Origin: Elusimicrobia bacterium HGW-Elusimicrobia-1
GTDB taxonomy: Bacteria; Elusimicrobiota; Endomicrobiia; PHAN01
Length of the DNA: 64,000 nt
Direction of reading: 5' to 3'
NCBI GenBank assembly: GCA_002841695.1
Contig: PHAN01000012.1
Span: 1-64,000 of the forward strand
This document shows positions 34,486 through 43,621 of this stretch, piece by piece; position 1 is the first letter of the stretch; each line of letters starts with the position of its first letter. The position numbers and the translations under genes are program-made. Below the pieces are notes generated by a model. It had not been told where the DNA came from and ran no database searches. It was given only the letters and a program-made list of their open reading frames with translations.

Positions 34486-35979
34486 ATGAAAACTCAAAAA
34501 AAATATATCGTTTTCGCCGCGTTTCCGTTGTTTCTTTTTGCGGCAACGGTTCTGTTGTCCGCGCGGCTGATGGCGGAACAGGGAACGCTGACAAAGGTCT
34601 CCGGCAACGTTCAGGTATACTCGCCTCACTCGGAAATGTGGTACGAAGCGGGTGAAAATCTTACTCTCAAGAGCGGGCAGAAACTCAGGACCTCCGGCGG
34701 GCGCTCTATGGCGAAAATCCGTCTGGAAGAAGGTTCCCGCGTGGAAGTCGGGCCTAATTCCAGCGTTTCGTTTGAGAATCTCCAAAAAGAATCGCCTACT
34801 ATCAAAGTGATCGGCGGAAGGTTCAAGGCGTGGGTGTCCAAGTTCCGCCGCAATAAATTCGAGGTTCATACGCCCGTGGCCGTATGTTCCGTGCGCGGCA
34901 CCGAGTTTGAAGTTTTTGTCGACGAAAAAGGCAATACCGACATAGACGTGGTCGAGGGTCTTGTCGGTGTGTTCAAGCCCGAGGAGCCGTCGCGCGAAAT
35001 TGCCGTTGCCGCCGGCGAACGCCTTGAGGTCAGACACGACGCGCCGCTTGTTGGCGGCGATAAAACCCAATCCCGCTCCGACGCTTCCGTCCTTCGCGCG
35101 GAAGTGGGTCTGGGTATGTCAAAAGAGCAGGTGCAGGCCGCCGCCGCCGCGGAAATGCGTCTGGCCGAGTATATGGAAGGAAAGACGCTCGTCGATGTTT
35201 TTGGCAAGCGCGTGCGTCTGGAAGAATACATTATGCGTCCGGCGGCCGATGAGTTCAAGCTCGTTGTTCTCAATGAAAGGACCGACCGCTTCGACTATTT
35301 TTATTACAAGGGCAAGTTCAATAAGGACCTGCCGGCCGATATGAGCGCGGCACTGTCGGATTTGGGCGGCAAAGCGCTGGCGGCGCCGGATTATTACCTC
35401 ACCGGTTATGAAACCGGCCGCTCCAACACTTTGGACACGATAAAAGAGGAGGCGTCCGGCGGCCATCTTGTAGACGTCAACAATAACGGTGTGGAAGCCG
35501 ACGCCGTGACACATTATTTCGACACCGCTTCGGACACGTTCATAGATCTTGCCGGCGGAGACCCTTACTATAAGAGTATTTTCGACAAATACGATTACTA
35601 CATAAACGACGTCAAAAAAATGTGGTACTCCGGAACAAACCTGCAGTCGGAGGATCCCTCGGCGGCCTCGTGGAAATACGCCGGAGAAACCATGCAGTCC
35701 AAAATCGAATGGCCCGCCGGCGAAGATATACTCTATCAGCGGATTTCGAATTTTTACGGCAACGGCACATGGGAAAAGTGGGACAATTACATAATTTCCG
35801 ACGAAGGCGGAATCGCCCCGCTTTCCGCGTTCGACGGCGCGACGACCGGCAAAGCGTACAAAGAAAAACTTTTGAAGTGGAATTATCAGCAGGTCGTGAC
35901 GGCGAGCGAATTTGCCGGCAGAAAAATTGACCTCGTAGTCGAGCCGAAAATACTCATCAAGTCGGGATTGATAAAATGA
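34486..35979 (+). CDS. exported FecR-domain protein
   Basis: A 497-residue protein. A signal peptide (about 1-30, hydrophobic IVFAAFPLFLFAATVLLSA) is followed by a FecR-like domain (about 35-180): GNVQVYSP, LKSGQKLRTSGGRSMAKIRL, VEVGPNSSVSFENLQ, and FEVHTPVAVCSVRGTEFEV, the typical 'tPtavvaVRGTeF' motif. The remaining 300 residues are rich in Asp, Tyr and Ser with no family recognised; DVNNNGVEADAV looks like a calcium-binding-type Asp loop. It is first gene of an operon with a beta-barrel, a giant repeat protein and a PorV-like protein. It is probably periplasmic or outer-surface, perhaps a scaffold for the envelope. A sigma-regulator role, as in classical FecR, is unlikely because it lacks the cytoplasmic N-terminal domain. 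Confidence 0.85.
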   Translation: MKTQKKYIVFAAFPLFLFAATVLLSARLMAEQGTLTKVSGNVQVYSPHSEMWYEAGENLTLKSGQKLRTSGGRSMAKIRLEEGSRVEVGPNSSVSFENLQKESPTIKVIGGRFKAWVSKFRRNKFEVHTPVAVCSVRGTEFEVFVDEKGNTDIDVVEGLVGVFKPEEPSREIAVAAGERLEVRHDAPLVGGDKTQSRSDASVLRAEVGLGMSKEQVQAAAAAEMRLAEYMEGKTLVDVFGKRVRLEEYIMRPAADEFKLVVLNERTDRFDYFYYKGKFNKDLPADMSAALSDLGGKALAAPDYYLTGYETGRSNTLDTIKEEASGGHLVDVNNNGVEADAVTHYFDTASDTFIDLAGGDPYYKSIFDKYDYYINDVKKMWYSGTNLQSEDPSAASWKYAGETMQSKIEWPAGEDILYQRISNFYGNGTWEKWDNYIISDEGGIAPLSAFDGATTGKAYKEKLLKWNYQQVVTASEFAGRKIDLVVEPKILIKSGLIK

Positions 35980-36015
35980 AACGTTTGAGTCCTTGCATGT
36001 GGCCAAGTAATGTAA

Positions 36016-36143
36016 AAATCTCCCCCAACCCCTCTTTAAAAAAGAGGGGGGACATTACCCCTTTGAAAAAGGCAGGCGACTTTCTCCTTTTGAAAAAGAT
36101 AGATGACCATCCCCCTTTGAAAAAGGGGGAAACAGGGGGATTT
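36016..36143. repeat. composite palindromic element that ends in a Shine-Dalgarno-like tail
   Basis: Begins AAATCTCCCC-like (AAATC at 36016) and ends GGGGGATTT (36135-36143). Inside are hairpins CCCCTCTTT/AAAGAGGGG and CCCCCTTT/AAAGGGGG plus two degenerate copies. A related, shorter element lies at 43527-43607. The terminal GGGGGA is 7 bases before the next ATG. Confidence 0.75.
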
Positions 36144-36146
36144 AAA

Positions 36147-37373
36147 ATGTGTTCGGGAGCGTTTGGCGTCGTCGTCGTTTTATCGTTGTTGACGCTGCTT
36201 GCGTTTCCGCCGGTCGCGGTTCGCGCCGCAGAGTTCTCCTCCGTCGGAAACTTCAGTTTTTTGGGAGGGCAGTATCTTTACGCGGGGTCGCCTTCCGCGC
36301 TGTCGGGACACTTTTCCGCCGGCTTTTCTCCGTCGCTTAAGTTTTCGCCTTCGGCCACGGGGATACTCACATATTCGGGGTCTTATCGCGGAACAAAAGA
36401 AGTCGCCGAGTTGGCCGGCGGCGGAACGCTTTTTAGCGATTCGCAGTCGCATGCGGCCTCGTTGAAGTTCGTGCTTACTCCTCGGAAAAACCTGAAAATT
36501 CGACCTGTCGTTTCTTACAGAAAAGAGTTCTTGAGAGAAACCCTCGACGAACAATGGATGAAAGGACTTTTCGATTACGATAAGGTTGCGGCGGGCGCGG
36601 AGGCCGAATACGCGTTTTCAAGAAATCATTCGATTGCCGCCTCGGCCGATTATTTTACGATACAGTTTCCCAACTATATTTCACTGGAATCGCGTCAGAC
36701 CGCCGATCTCGGCCGCGAGCAGGCGGGTTCCAGGACTCTGGACTCAAACAATATAATGATTTCGGGCAGGTCATCGCATACTTTTGGCCGCAGGATTCGT
36801 CTTTTTCTCGACGGAGCGTCTATATCCAAAGGGTATCCCGAACAGCCGGTTGCCGTGTCTCTGGACGCGCTGTCGGCAACATCCAAACGGGTCGACAGTG
36901 TGTTGACGGCATCCCTTAAAATCGCTTATCCAATTTCATTTTCGCGCAAAGCGGGTATTGTATTTGAGCCCGGTTATTCTTACACGGTGCTGGATTCAAA
37001 CCAGAACCGCGCCGACGCGCGCAAGGCCGTCTTTATAACCGATTACTACGATTATACGGCCTCCGCCCCGTCGGTAAATCTGCATTTTTTGCCGGGCGAC
37101 GGCCCCGTCACCATAACCGCCGGCGGTTCGCGGTCGTTCAAAAATTATGCCGCTCGCCCCGCGCAAAACGCGGACGGAGATTATCTGGCCGACAAGATTT
37201 ATGTCAACGAAACGCTCGCGTCGCTTTCGCTCGTTTATCCGCTTGCCGGCGATACCAAGATGCGGGCTTCATTTTCACATCTCAGGTCGGAATCCAATAT
37301 GAAATACGAGTCCATTTATAAATATAACTTCGAATCGTCCGCCTATTTTATGGGATTTAATTTTGATTTTTAG
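36147..37373 (+). CDS. outer-membrane beta-barrel protein
   Basis: A 408-residue exported protein. The chosen start (36147) gives a clean signal peptide, MCSGAFGVVVVLSLLTLLAF then PPVAVRAAEF. The frame is open back to 35976, but that part is the repeat element and codes for a low-complexity Lys/Pro/Leu stretch. The mature part shows alternating hydrophobic/polar strands with many Gly, Ser and Tyr (for example ILTYSGSYRG, VYPLAGDTKMRASFSHL) and ends FMGFNFDF, an aromatic C-terminus typical of barrels folded by BamA. No specific family is recognised. It sits between the FecR protein and the giant surface protein, suggesting a transport pore or anchor. Confidence 0.7.
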   Translation: MCSGAFGVVVVLSLLTLLAFPPVAVRAAEFSSVGNFSFLGGQYLYAGSPSALSGHFSAGFSPSLKFSPSATGILTYSGSYRGTKEVAELAGGGTLFSDSQSHAASLKFVLTPRKNLKIRPVVSYRKEFLRETLDEQWMKGLFDYDKVAAGAEAEYAFSRNHSIAASADYFTIQFPNYISLESRQTADLGREQAGSRTLDSNNIMISGRSSHTFGRRIRLFLDGASISKGYPEQPVAVSLDALSATSKRVDSVLTASLKIAYPISFSRKAGIVFEPGYSYTVLDSNQNRADARKAVFITDYYDYTASAPSVNLHFLPGDGPVTITAGGSRSFKNYAARPAQNADGDYLADKIYVNETLASLSLVYPLAGDTKMRASFSHLRSESNMKYESIYKYNFESSAYFMGFNFDF

Positions 37374-37375
37374 AA

Positions 37376-37452
37376 TGTAGTTGCCCATCTTGGTGGGCGT
37401 TTTTTTTGCAAATACATTTATTAGGAAACGCCGACCAAGGTCGGCAACTACA
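37376..37452. repeat. palindromic element with a terminator-like hairpin
   Basis: TGTAGTTGCC (37376-37385) mirrors GGCAACTACA (37443-37452). Its left half GCCCATCTTGGTGGGCG is followed by a run of eight T (37400-37407), a rho-independent terminator shape after the barrel gene. The right half has CCGACCAAGGTCGG. It lies in the middle of the operon, so it may attenuate transcription. Confidence 0.75.
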
Positions 37453-37481
37453 AAGTTTTGTGATATGCCGTCGGAGGGTTT

Positions 37482-40400
37482 ATGATTAACATTGTTATCG
37501 ACGCGTCAAAAAAAATAAGAGTGGCCGCGTTCGCCGTCGCGGTTACGTTCGCCGCCGCCGGGATATTGAGAGCCGGCGGGCAGGGCGCAATAATTATTGA
37601 CCCCGCCGTTGATTCTGACAACGGTCGCCCCGGAATTCAGGTGCCGGTCGGACGCACATTGCAGGAAAATCTGACTTTCATCTATACCGCAGGCGCCTCG
37701 GGCATTTCTTTGGACGGCCAGATTTCCATAAGATTTCCGTTTAACTGGACGCAGCCGCAGATGACAAATCCCGGTACCGCCGGCTACATAGTAATCTCGT
37801 CCACTGCGGCGGACGTCGGCAAAATGGTTGTTGATTTTTCCACGGCGACCAACACGCTCGATATAATTTTTGGCACAACGACTTTGGCGTCCGGCGAAAC
37901 GCTTACCATCGTCTACACCCAGCCGTACACACAGTGGACGATTCAGGACGGCGTCGAGTTTTACACCCGCACAAAGAGCGCTGCGATGGATACGCTTGCC
38001 GCCATATCTACTCAACCCAAAGTGGATGTCGTAACCGGTCCTCCTTACGCAGTCACTTTCGAGGGTTGGGGACTTACCGTCCGCAAGGGCGCGCCGTCAA
38101 ACGCCATCCGCCTGAGAGTAATTGACAATATGTGGATGACAACGAAGGCCACCTCTACGATTACGGTGCCGCTCGCGGGGAAATTTCAAACCTACAATCC
38201 CGTCACATCTATGTATGAATACTCCACAGATGCCACCGCCCAATTTTCTCTGTCGAAAGCCACGGACGTATCGGGTAATTTTGTAAGCCCCGTCGCGCAG
38301 GTGATTGTACCGACGGGGGCAACGGGCGTTGATTTTTATTACCTGACAAAATCCACCGAGCAGCAGACCATCATCGAAGCGTCGTCCAATCTTCTCGGCG
38401 GGACGAACACGAACAATCTCTGGGTGAGTGTCATAACCGGAGGTATTTCAGGAGCAAAAATTCACAAGGGCGATAACGCCAATAATAAATCCGCGACTAT
38501 CGGCCCCGACGAAAACGCATACGTTGATTTCAATCTGACGGATGCTTCAAATGTTTCATGGCAGGTGAGCGTTTCATCTTTTCCCGACAGAACCACCGCA
38601 CTGTGGACTTATTGGGGTTGGGGAACGCCGATGACGAATCAGGTCTCGTGGAGCGGCTGGCTTTCTTACTATGACCCCGTAACTTATATGTGGAGAAACG
38701 AACGGGCTCCCAACGGCACATATTACGTAAGGGTTCAAGTGGGCTATGGCGGCGCGATTGTCGACGACAGTTTGAGCGTGACTATTCAAAGCAGAGAAAT
38801 TTCCGGACGAGTTTTGATAGACGGCGCAACGACAGGAATTGCGAATGTTTCAGTCAATTGCTGGGGTCCGTCATACTCAAACGCCTTCACGGACGCAAAC
38901 GGATATTATAAACTCGCGGGGCTTCGCGACGGGAAATATACTTTGAATTTCTCCGCCGTCGGTTGGTCCAACGCTGCCCTTTCTAATGTATCAGCGGGAA
39001 CCACTGCCCCTGATGTTTCGCTCAAAAAACCCGCCTTCATACAAATCAACGCGAAGCGCGGACTTTCCGGCATTGCCGAGCAGTACGATTTGTGGGGCTC
39101 TATTCAGGCAAACGCCACCGACGGCACGTGGAACAACTACTGGGGTTCTTTGCGGTTTGCGGCCAATATCTCTTCGGCCTCGGACAATGGCCAGTGGTCG
39201 CCGGAGGAGACGCTGAAGCCCAGATATGAAATTGAAAACTCTACGGCCAATATCTGGACCGGCGGCAAATGGACGATAATGCAGGTCGTTCCCGGCACTT
39301 ACACAGTCAGGGCGGAACTCTGGGGATATAGTAGCGTCACAAAAACGGTTTATGTCGCTTCCGGTGACACGAAAATAATTGATGATATCTATTTCGCTCC
39401 CAAAAAAGTCGTCTATGGCGTGGTACAACTCCCCGCGGTCGTTGCCGGACAGTGGGCGTGGGTCTCGCTGGAAGCCATTAAAAAAGGCGATATGTGGTCG
39501 AGCGCCTGGGGCTGGACTCAGATTCAGCCGGATTTTTCGTTGGGCACATATGTTATTGCCGGAATTGACGCCGGAGAATATACGATAAAAACCAACGCAC
39601 CCGGTTATCGCAGGGGCACGGCGAAAGTAATAGTCGCATCCACGGATACGGCGGTAACCGCGCCGACGATTATATTGACCGAGGGCGGCGGACTTTCCGG
39701 CACGATTACCGTCGAGGGCGACGCAACCGATCCGTCTCTGAATTTGGGCGGCGATCCATACTCTTTGTATCTGAACGCCTGGTCGCCCGATGCATACTCT
39801 TACGGATGGTCGCAGATCAATATCGCCAAAAATACGACCATCGCATCGTCCACATTCACTATAAAAGGCCTTGAAGACGGAACTTACTGGCTCAACTCGT
39901 GGCTTTCCGGTTTTGACCTTGAAAATTCTTTCGGCTGGCAAGGTGTCAAAGCGACGGTCAAAGACGGAGTGGGAAACATTAATTTGAAGTTTAAGAGATA
40001 TTCGGGCGTAATAAAAGTCAAGTTGGTCGTTCCGGACAATGCGTACAATGAGGTGACATTGGATGTGAACGGACCGAATATATGGGTCACCAATCAAAAT
40101 CCAACGACGATGCCGGGCGCCGCGTTTGACGGGGCTACAGGAGTTTTGACAAGCCCCCCTATCGGCACCGGTTTTTATCAAATCAAAGCGCGATACAGCG
40201 TAAGCGGCTACGAAAAAACAAAGACGCTTATGGCATTAAACGGCGAGACGAAAGAAGTAACGCTCGACTTGACCGCTCAGACATACAGCGTTTCCGGAAA
40301 AGTAAAACTCGGCGCATCTAATCCGCCCGACGGAATAAACGACATCGCTCAACTCGTGTCCACCTCGCCGGTTTATAATACAATTTACGACATGGGTTTG

Positions 40401-43400
40401 ATGATGTCCACGGCGTCGTTTCGGGTCTCGGCGATTGATTATTCAAAAATGGAAACTATGTCGGCCTATAGCGGAACAGCGGCAAAGAATTGTCTTATCG
40501 CCGCCGATGGCTCGTATCAGATAACCGGCCTCGTCCCCGGCGTGTATATTTTGAAAATTCCGTCGCTTGAACTTGACGGTAATTGGGATAACGGCAAAGA
40601 AACCGCGTCAGTTGAAGAAAGGGTAATTATTATCAACGGCAATGTCTCAAAGGACTTGGATGTCTCAAAGGGCTATTCGGTTTCAGGTCAGATAAAACTC
40701 CCGGCCGGCGAGACCGCCACGAGAAATTTCTATGCGAATGTTTTCAAGGCGGGAAAGTTTCAGATGGGTAATTGGAACAACTATATCGCGGGGTTTAATG
40801 TTTCCGTGGACGGGAATTCCGGCAACTATACGCTAAAAGGTCTTCCTTCGGGCGATTATGTCATCGGCGTTCAGGACTGGGGCTACTGGGACTCAATGCA
40901 AAACAGGCAGTTTCCGAGGCAATATGTTAATTCTTCCGTTTCCGTGAAAGTCGAGTCGTCCGATTTGCAGGGACAGGACATCCAACTTTCAAAGGGCGGA
41001 ACAATCACTCTGAAACTCCGCGACGCCGATTCAGGAACCGTGATTACTCCGGCCAACAAAGACAAGATGTTGCCGCAGTCGTTCGGCATAACAGCGGTCG
41101 CAAACCCGTGGGTTGACGGCGGCTGGGCGTCTTTGAACAGCGTAAGCGGCACCGCCCAGCAAGATAAATTCGAACTGACCTTTTTACCCGAGGCCGATTA
41201 TGATGTGATGCTCGGACAATCGTCCTACGGGATGATGATGGGTATGGCCGCTATGGGCGGGCAATCGCAGGGCGGCAATCAGACGGATTACGCCTCGAAG
41301 GTCATCTCCGCAAAAGTCAAAGACGGCCAGACGGTGGATCTGGGTACGATTGACATAAGGCAGGGCATCACTCTTACCGGAACGATAAAAGACAAAAACG
41401 GCAGAGGCATCCCGAACATCCCCGTGATTACAATGCCGTCTCTGACGAGTGAGTGGTCGAGCGAATTGAGGGCGTTTACCGACATAAACGGCAAGTTCTC
41501 GATTCAGGGGCTTAATCCCGAAAATCCTTACTATGACGTGATTGCATGCCCGCGCATTGATTTTTCAAAAATGGGCGGGTCATACGGTTACTTCTTCTTC
41601 GGCGCCGGCGGCATTTCATACGGCGAAAAAACCCGCTCGATGGTGAAAATCGCCGAAGGCAAAGAAATTGACTTCGCGCTTGAAGCGGCCAAGGGCTCCG
41701 TAAAAGGCAAGGTCGTCACGGCGGACGGCGGTATGTTTCAGAATTTTGAAGATCCTAACATCCCGACCGCTCAAGTGTATATGCAGTTGGAGGATACATT
41801 TCCGCGGACAAATCCCGTCGGAGACATAGTCGTCAATACGAGCATAGACGGCAATTTCACCGCCGAGGCGCTGGCTCCGGGGACATATCGTCTTACTGTG
41901 CTTTCGGGCGGATACGCTTCGATATCCAGAGATGTCAAGGTCACGGATAGGGAAGCCAACATAGGTACGCTGACTCTCAAGCGCGGCGCGCGTCTTGCCG
42001 GCAAAATAACCAAGGCGGACGGAAAAAATCCGTCCACAGGCGAATTGCGCACGATTTTTGCGGCTACCGACGATATGAGTGAAATTGTCATCGGTTCTCT
42101 GAAAATGACCGACAAGGCCGTAACCGGCTACGAACTCAACGGCTTTCAGAAAGACACCTACTACAACATAATGTTCCTGACTGAAGGCGATGAAATGGCG
42201 CCGGCGGCCGTAGCATACAGCGTGCCGTATTCGAGTTACGTCAAAACCGATTATGACTTGAAATTTCAGATAGGCGCTCCCGCGGTGTTTTCAAGATCTT
42301 TGCGAGCCGCGAACGAATTCGCGGTTTACTTCGACGTGACCGGCGCGCTGCGCAAGTCCGTGCCCGCCGATGACGACCTGCCTGCGATAATGAGCGTCGC
42401 GTCCGGCAACGGAACATTGAGCGACAGGTATATGGCTCCGAATCGCAGGGCGTTGAGCTGCAAATACACCGCCCCCGCGGGCGAAAACAAGTTTACTCTG
42501 AAACTGCGCGCGCGTTCCAAAAACATCGACGAAAACGGCGAAGAATTCCTGGTGGAGGAATCGTTCGAGTTTTACGCGGGTGTGTCCGCCAAAAAAAGAG
42601 TCAAGGTCGCAAATGTCCGCGGCGGCAAGATAGTGCTTGAAGGGGATTCTTCGTCGGTGATGTTTCCCCCGAACTGCTTCGACGGGGCCACGTCCACCAC
42701 GTCGCTGATGATTTCTTTTATGAAAGGCGACGACCCATCGGAATTGGCCGTCGCGCGCGACGCATCCCTCGGCGCGCCGCGCTTTGTCATCCCGCGCGCG
42801 CCCGAATCCTATCCGGGCTCCATGCACAGGGCGATGAGCGTTCTGAGGACGGCTTCCGTAAGTCCGTTGAGCTCCTTCTACGACGTTTTCCTTCCCAAGG
42901 GAGTTTCCAGAGCGCTTAAAAAAGACGCCAAGTTAACGCTGGAATTTTCAACCGCGGCTGCCGCCGCAGGCGATACGCCTTCCGACGACTACAACATTTA
43001 TTATTTCGACGAACTCAACGGCGTGTGGCTGCTGGAAGACCGTGATAAAGTCGTAGACGAGACGGCCAACACAATAACCGTCAGCGTCGATCATACATCG
43101 GTATTTGCGATTATAAAATCGAAAGCTCCGGTCATTTCCGGAATCGGCGACGTGGAGAAACTTTTCGTCTACAACGTCCCGAATCCTTTCGGGTTGTCTC
43201 CTAAAAATGTGACCTTGAAAAAGACGGCTCCCGTAAAGACGGTTGCCGTAACCGGCACTATGATTCACTTCGGTTTGCCGGCGGGGATTTCCGGCGCCGC
43301 CGAAATAAGAATATACAATGTGGCCGGAGAATTGGTGCGCTCGCTTGAAGGCGCGGATGAAGGACTGGATAATTTGGCCGCGAACGCGCACTACTACATA

Positions 43401-43514
43401 GAGTGGGACGGCAAAAACGATTACGGCAGGCAGGTCGCCTCCGGCGTATACATCGGCCGGCTTACGATTGCCGGCGGCAATGAACAATTCTTCAAGATGG
43501 CTCTTATAAAATAA
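37482..43514 (+). CDS. giant surface protein with CarboxypepD_reg-like repeats and a FlgD-like C-terminal domain
   Basis: A 2010-residue exported protein with a GGAGGG site before the ATG. A signal peptide spans about residues 10-32. Residues 35-430 are beta-rich with no named family, including SSFPDRTTALWTYWGWG. From about residue 440, eight or more carboxypeptidase regulatory-like (Cna-B-type) modules follow. Each has a ISGRV/LSGTI/VSGKV start and a GLxxGxYxL end, as in ISGRVLIDGATTG with GLRDGKYTLNF and VSGQIKLPAGE with GLPSGDYVIGV. Residues 1890-2010 form a FlgD-like Ig domain: VYNVPNPFG, IRIYNVAGELVR, WDGKNDYGRQVASGVYIGRL. Such C-terminal domains appear on secreted or cell-surface proteins of Elusimicrobiota and relatives. 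PorV follows, hinting at a type IX-like secretion route. Tryptophan content is high in the first 900 residues. Confidence 0.85.
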   Translation: MINIVIDASKKIRVAAFAVAVTFAAAGILRAGGQGAIIIDPAVDSDNGRPGIQVPVGRTLQENLTFIYTAGASGISLDGQISIRFPFNWTQPQMTNPGTAGYIVISSTAADVGKMVVDFSTATNTLDIIFGTTTLASGETLTIVYTQPYTQWTIQDGVEFYTRTKSAAMDTLAAISTQPKVDVVTGPPYAVTFEGWGLTVRKGAPSNAIRLRVIDNMWMTTKATSTITVPLAGKFQTYNPVTSMYEYSTDATAQFSLSKATDVSGNFVSPVAQVIVPTGATGVDFYYLTKSTEQQTIIEASSNLLGGTNTNNLWVSVITGGISGAKIHKGDNANNKSATIGPDENAYVDFNLTDASNVSWQVSVSSFPDRTTALWTYWGWGTPMTNQVSWSGWLSYYDPVTYMWRNERAPNGTYYVRVQVGYGGAIVDDSLSVTIQSREISGRVLIDGATTGIANVSVNCWGPSYSNAFTDANGYYKLAGLRDGKYTLNFSAVGWSNAALSNVSAGTTAPDVSLKKPAFIQINAKRGLSGIAEQYDLWGSIQANATDGTWNNYWGSLRFAANISSASDNGQWSPEETLKPRYEIENSTANIWTGGKWTIMQVVPGTYTVRAELWGYSSVTKTVYVASGDTKIIDDIYFAPKKVVYGVVQLPAVVAGQWAWVSLEAIKKGDMWSSAWGWTQIQPDFSLGTYVIAGIDAGEYTIKTNAPGYRRGTAKVIVASTDTAVTAPTIILTEGGGLSGTITVEGDATDPSLNLGGDPYSLYLNAWSPDAYSYGWSQINIAKNTTIASSTFTIKGLEDGTYWLNSWLSGFDLENSFGWQGVKATVKDGVGNINLKFKRYSGVIKVKLVVPDNAYNEVTLDVNGPNIWVTNQNPTTMPGAAFDGATGVLTSPPIGTGFYQIKARYSVSGYEKTKTLMALNGETKEVTLDLTAQTYSVSGKVKLGASNPPDGINDIAQLVSTSPVYNTIYDMGLMMSTASFRVSAIDYSKMETMSAYSGTAAKNCLIAADGSYQITGLVPGVYILKIPSLELDGNWDNGKETASVEERVIIINGNVSKDLDVSKGYSVSGQIKLPAGETATRNFYANVFKAGKFQMGNWNNYIAGFNVSVDGNSGNYTLKGLPSGDYVIGVQDWGYWDSMQNRQFPRQYVNSSVSVKVESSDLQGQDIQLSKGGTITLKLRDADSGTVITPANKDKMLPQSFGITAVANPWVDGGWASLNSVSGTAQQDKFELTFLPEADYDVMLGQSSYGMMMGMAAMGGQSQGGNQTDYASKVISAKVKDGQTVDLGTIDIRQGITLTGTIKDKNGRGIPNIPVITMPSLTSEWSSELRAFTDINGKFSIQGLNPENPYYDVIACPRIDFSKMGGSYGYFFFGAGGISYGEKTRSMVKIAEGKEIDFALEAAKGSVKGKVVTADGGMFQNFEDPNIPTAQVYMQLEDTFPRTNPVGDIVVNTSIDGNFTAEALAPGTYRLTVLSGGYASISRDVKVTDREANIGTLTLKRGARLAGKITKADGKNPSTGELRTIFAATDDMSEIVIGSLKMTDKAVTGYELNGFQKDTYYNIMFLTEGDEMAPAAVAYSVPYSSYVKTDYDLKFQIGAPAVFSRSLRAANEFAVYFDVTGALRKSVPADDDLPAIMSVASGNGTLSDRYMAPNRRALSCKYTAPAGENKFTLKLRARSKNIDENGEEFLVEESFEFYAGVSAKKRVKVANVRGGKIVLEGDSSSVMFPPNCFDGATSTTSLMISFMKGDDPSELAVARDASLGAPRFVIPRAPESYPGSMHRAMSVLRTASVSPLSSFYDVFLPKGVSRALKKDAKLTLEFSTAAAAAGDTPSDDYNIYYFDELNGVWLLEDRDKVVDETANTITVSVDHTSVFAIIKSKAPVISGIGDVEKLFVYNVPNPFGLSPKNVTLKKTAPVKTVAVTGTMIHFGLPAGISGAAEIRIYNVAGELVRSLEGADEGLDNLAANAHYYIEWDGKNDYGRQVASGVYIGRLTIAGGNEQFFKMALIK

Positions 43515-43526
43515 GTATGTTACATA

Positions 43527-43607
43527 AAATCTCCCCTAACCCCTCTTTACAAAGAGGGGAAATGTAAGGATGGCCCCCCTTTGAAAAAGGGGGATGAAGG
43601 GGGATTT
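43527..43607. repeat. short palindromic element, relative of 36016-36143
   Basis: AAATCTCCCC (43527-43536) mirrors GGGGGATTT (43599-43607). Inner hairpins are CCCCTCTTTACAAAGAGGGG and CCCCCTTTGAAAAAGGGGG. It lies between the giant protein gene and the PorV-like gene. Confidence 0.75.
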
Positions 43608-43621
43608 CGGAGGCAACGATT

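Noticed and set aside
35976-36146. 57-residue N-terminal extension of the barrel protein
   Set aside because: It is translated repeat sequence; the clean signal peptide begins at 36147.
38991-40181. Minus-strand open frame of about 400 codons inside the giant surface protein gene
   Set aside because: The plus strand shows regular domain repeats; the antisense product has no recognisable fold and no start signal.
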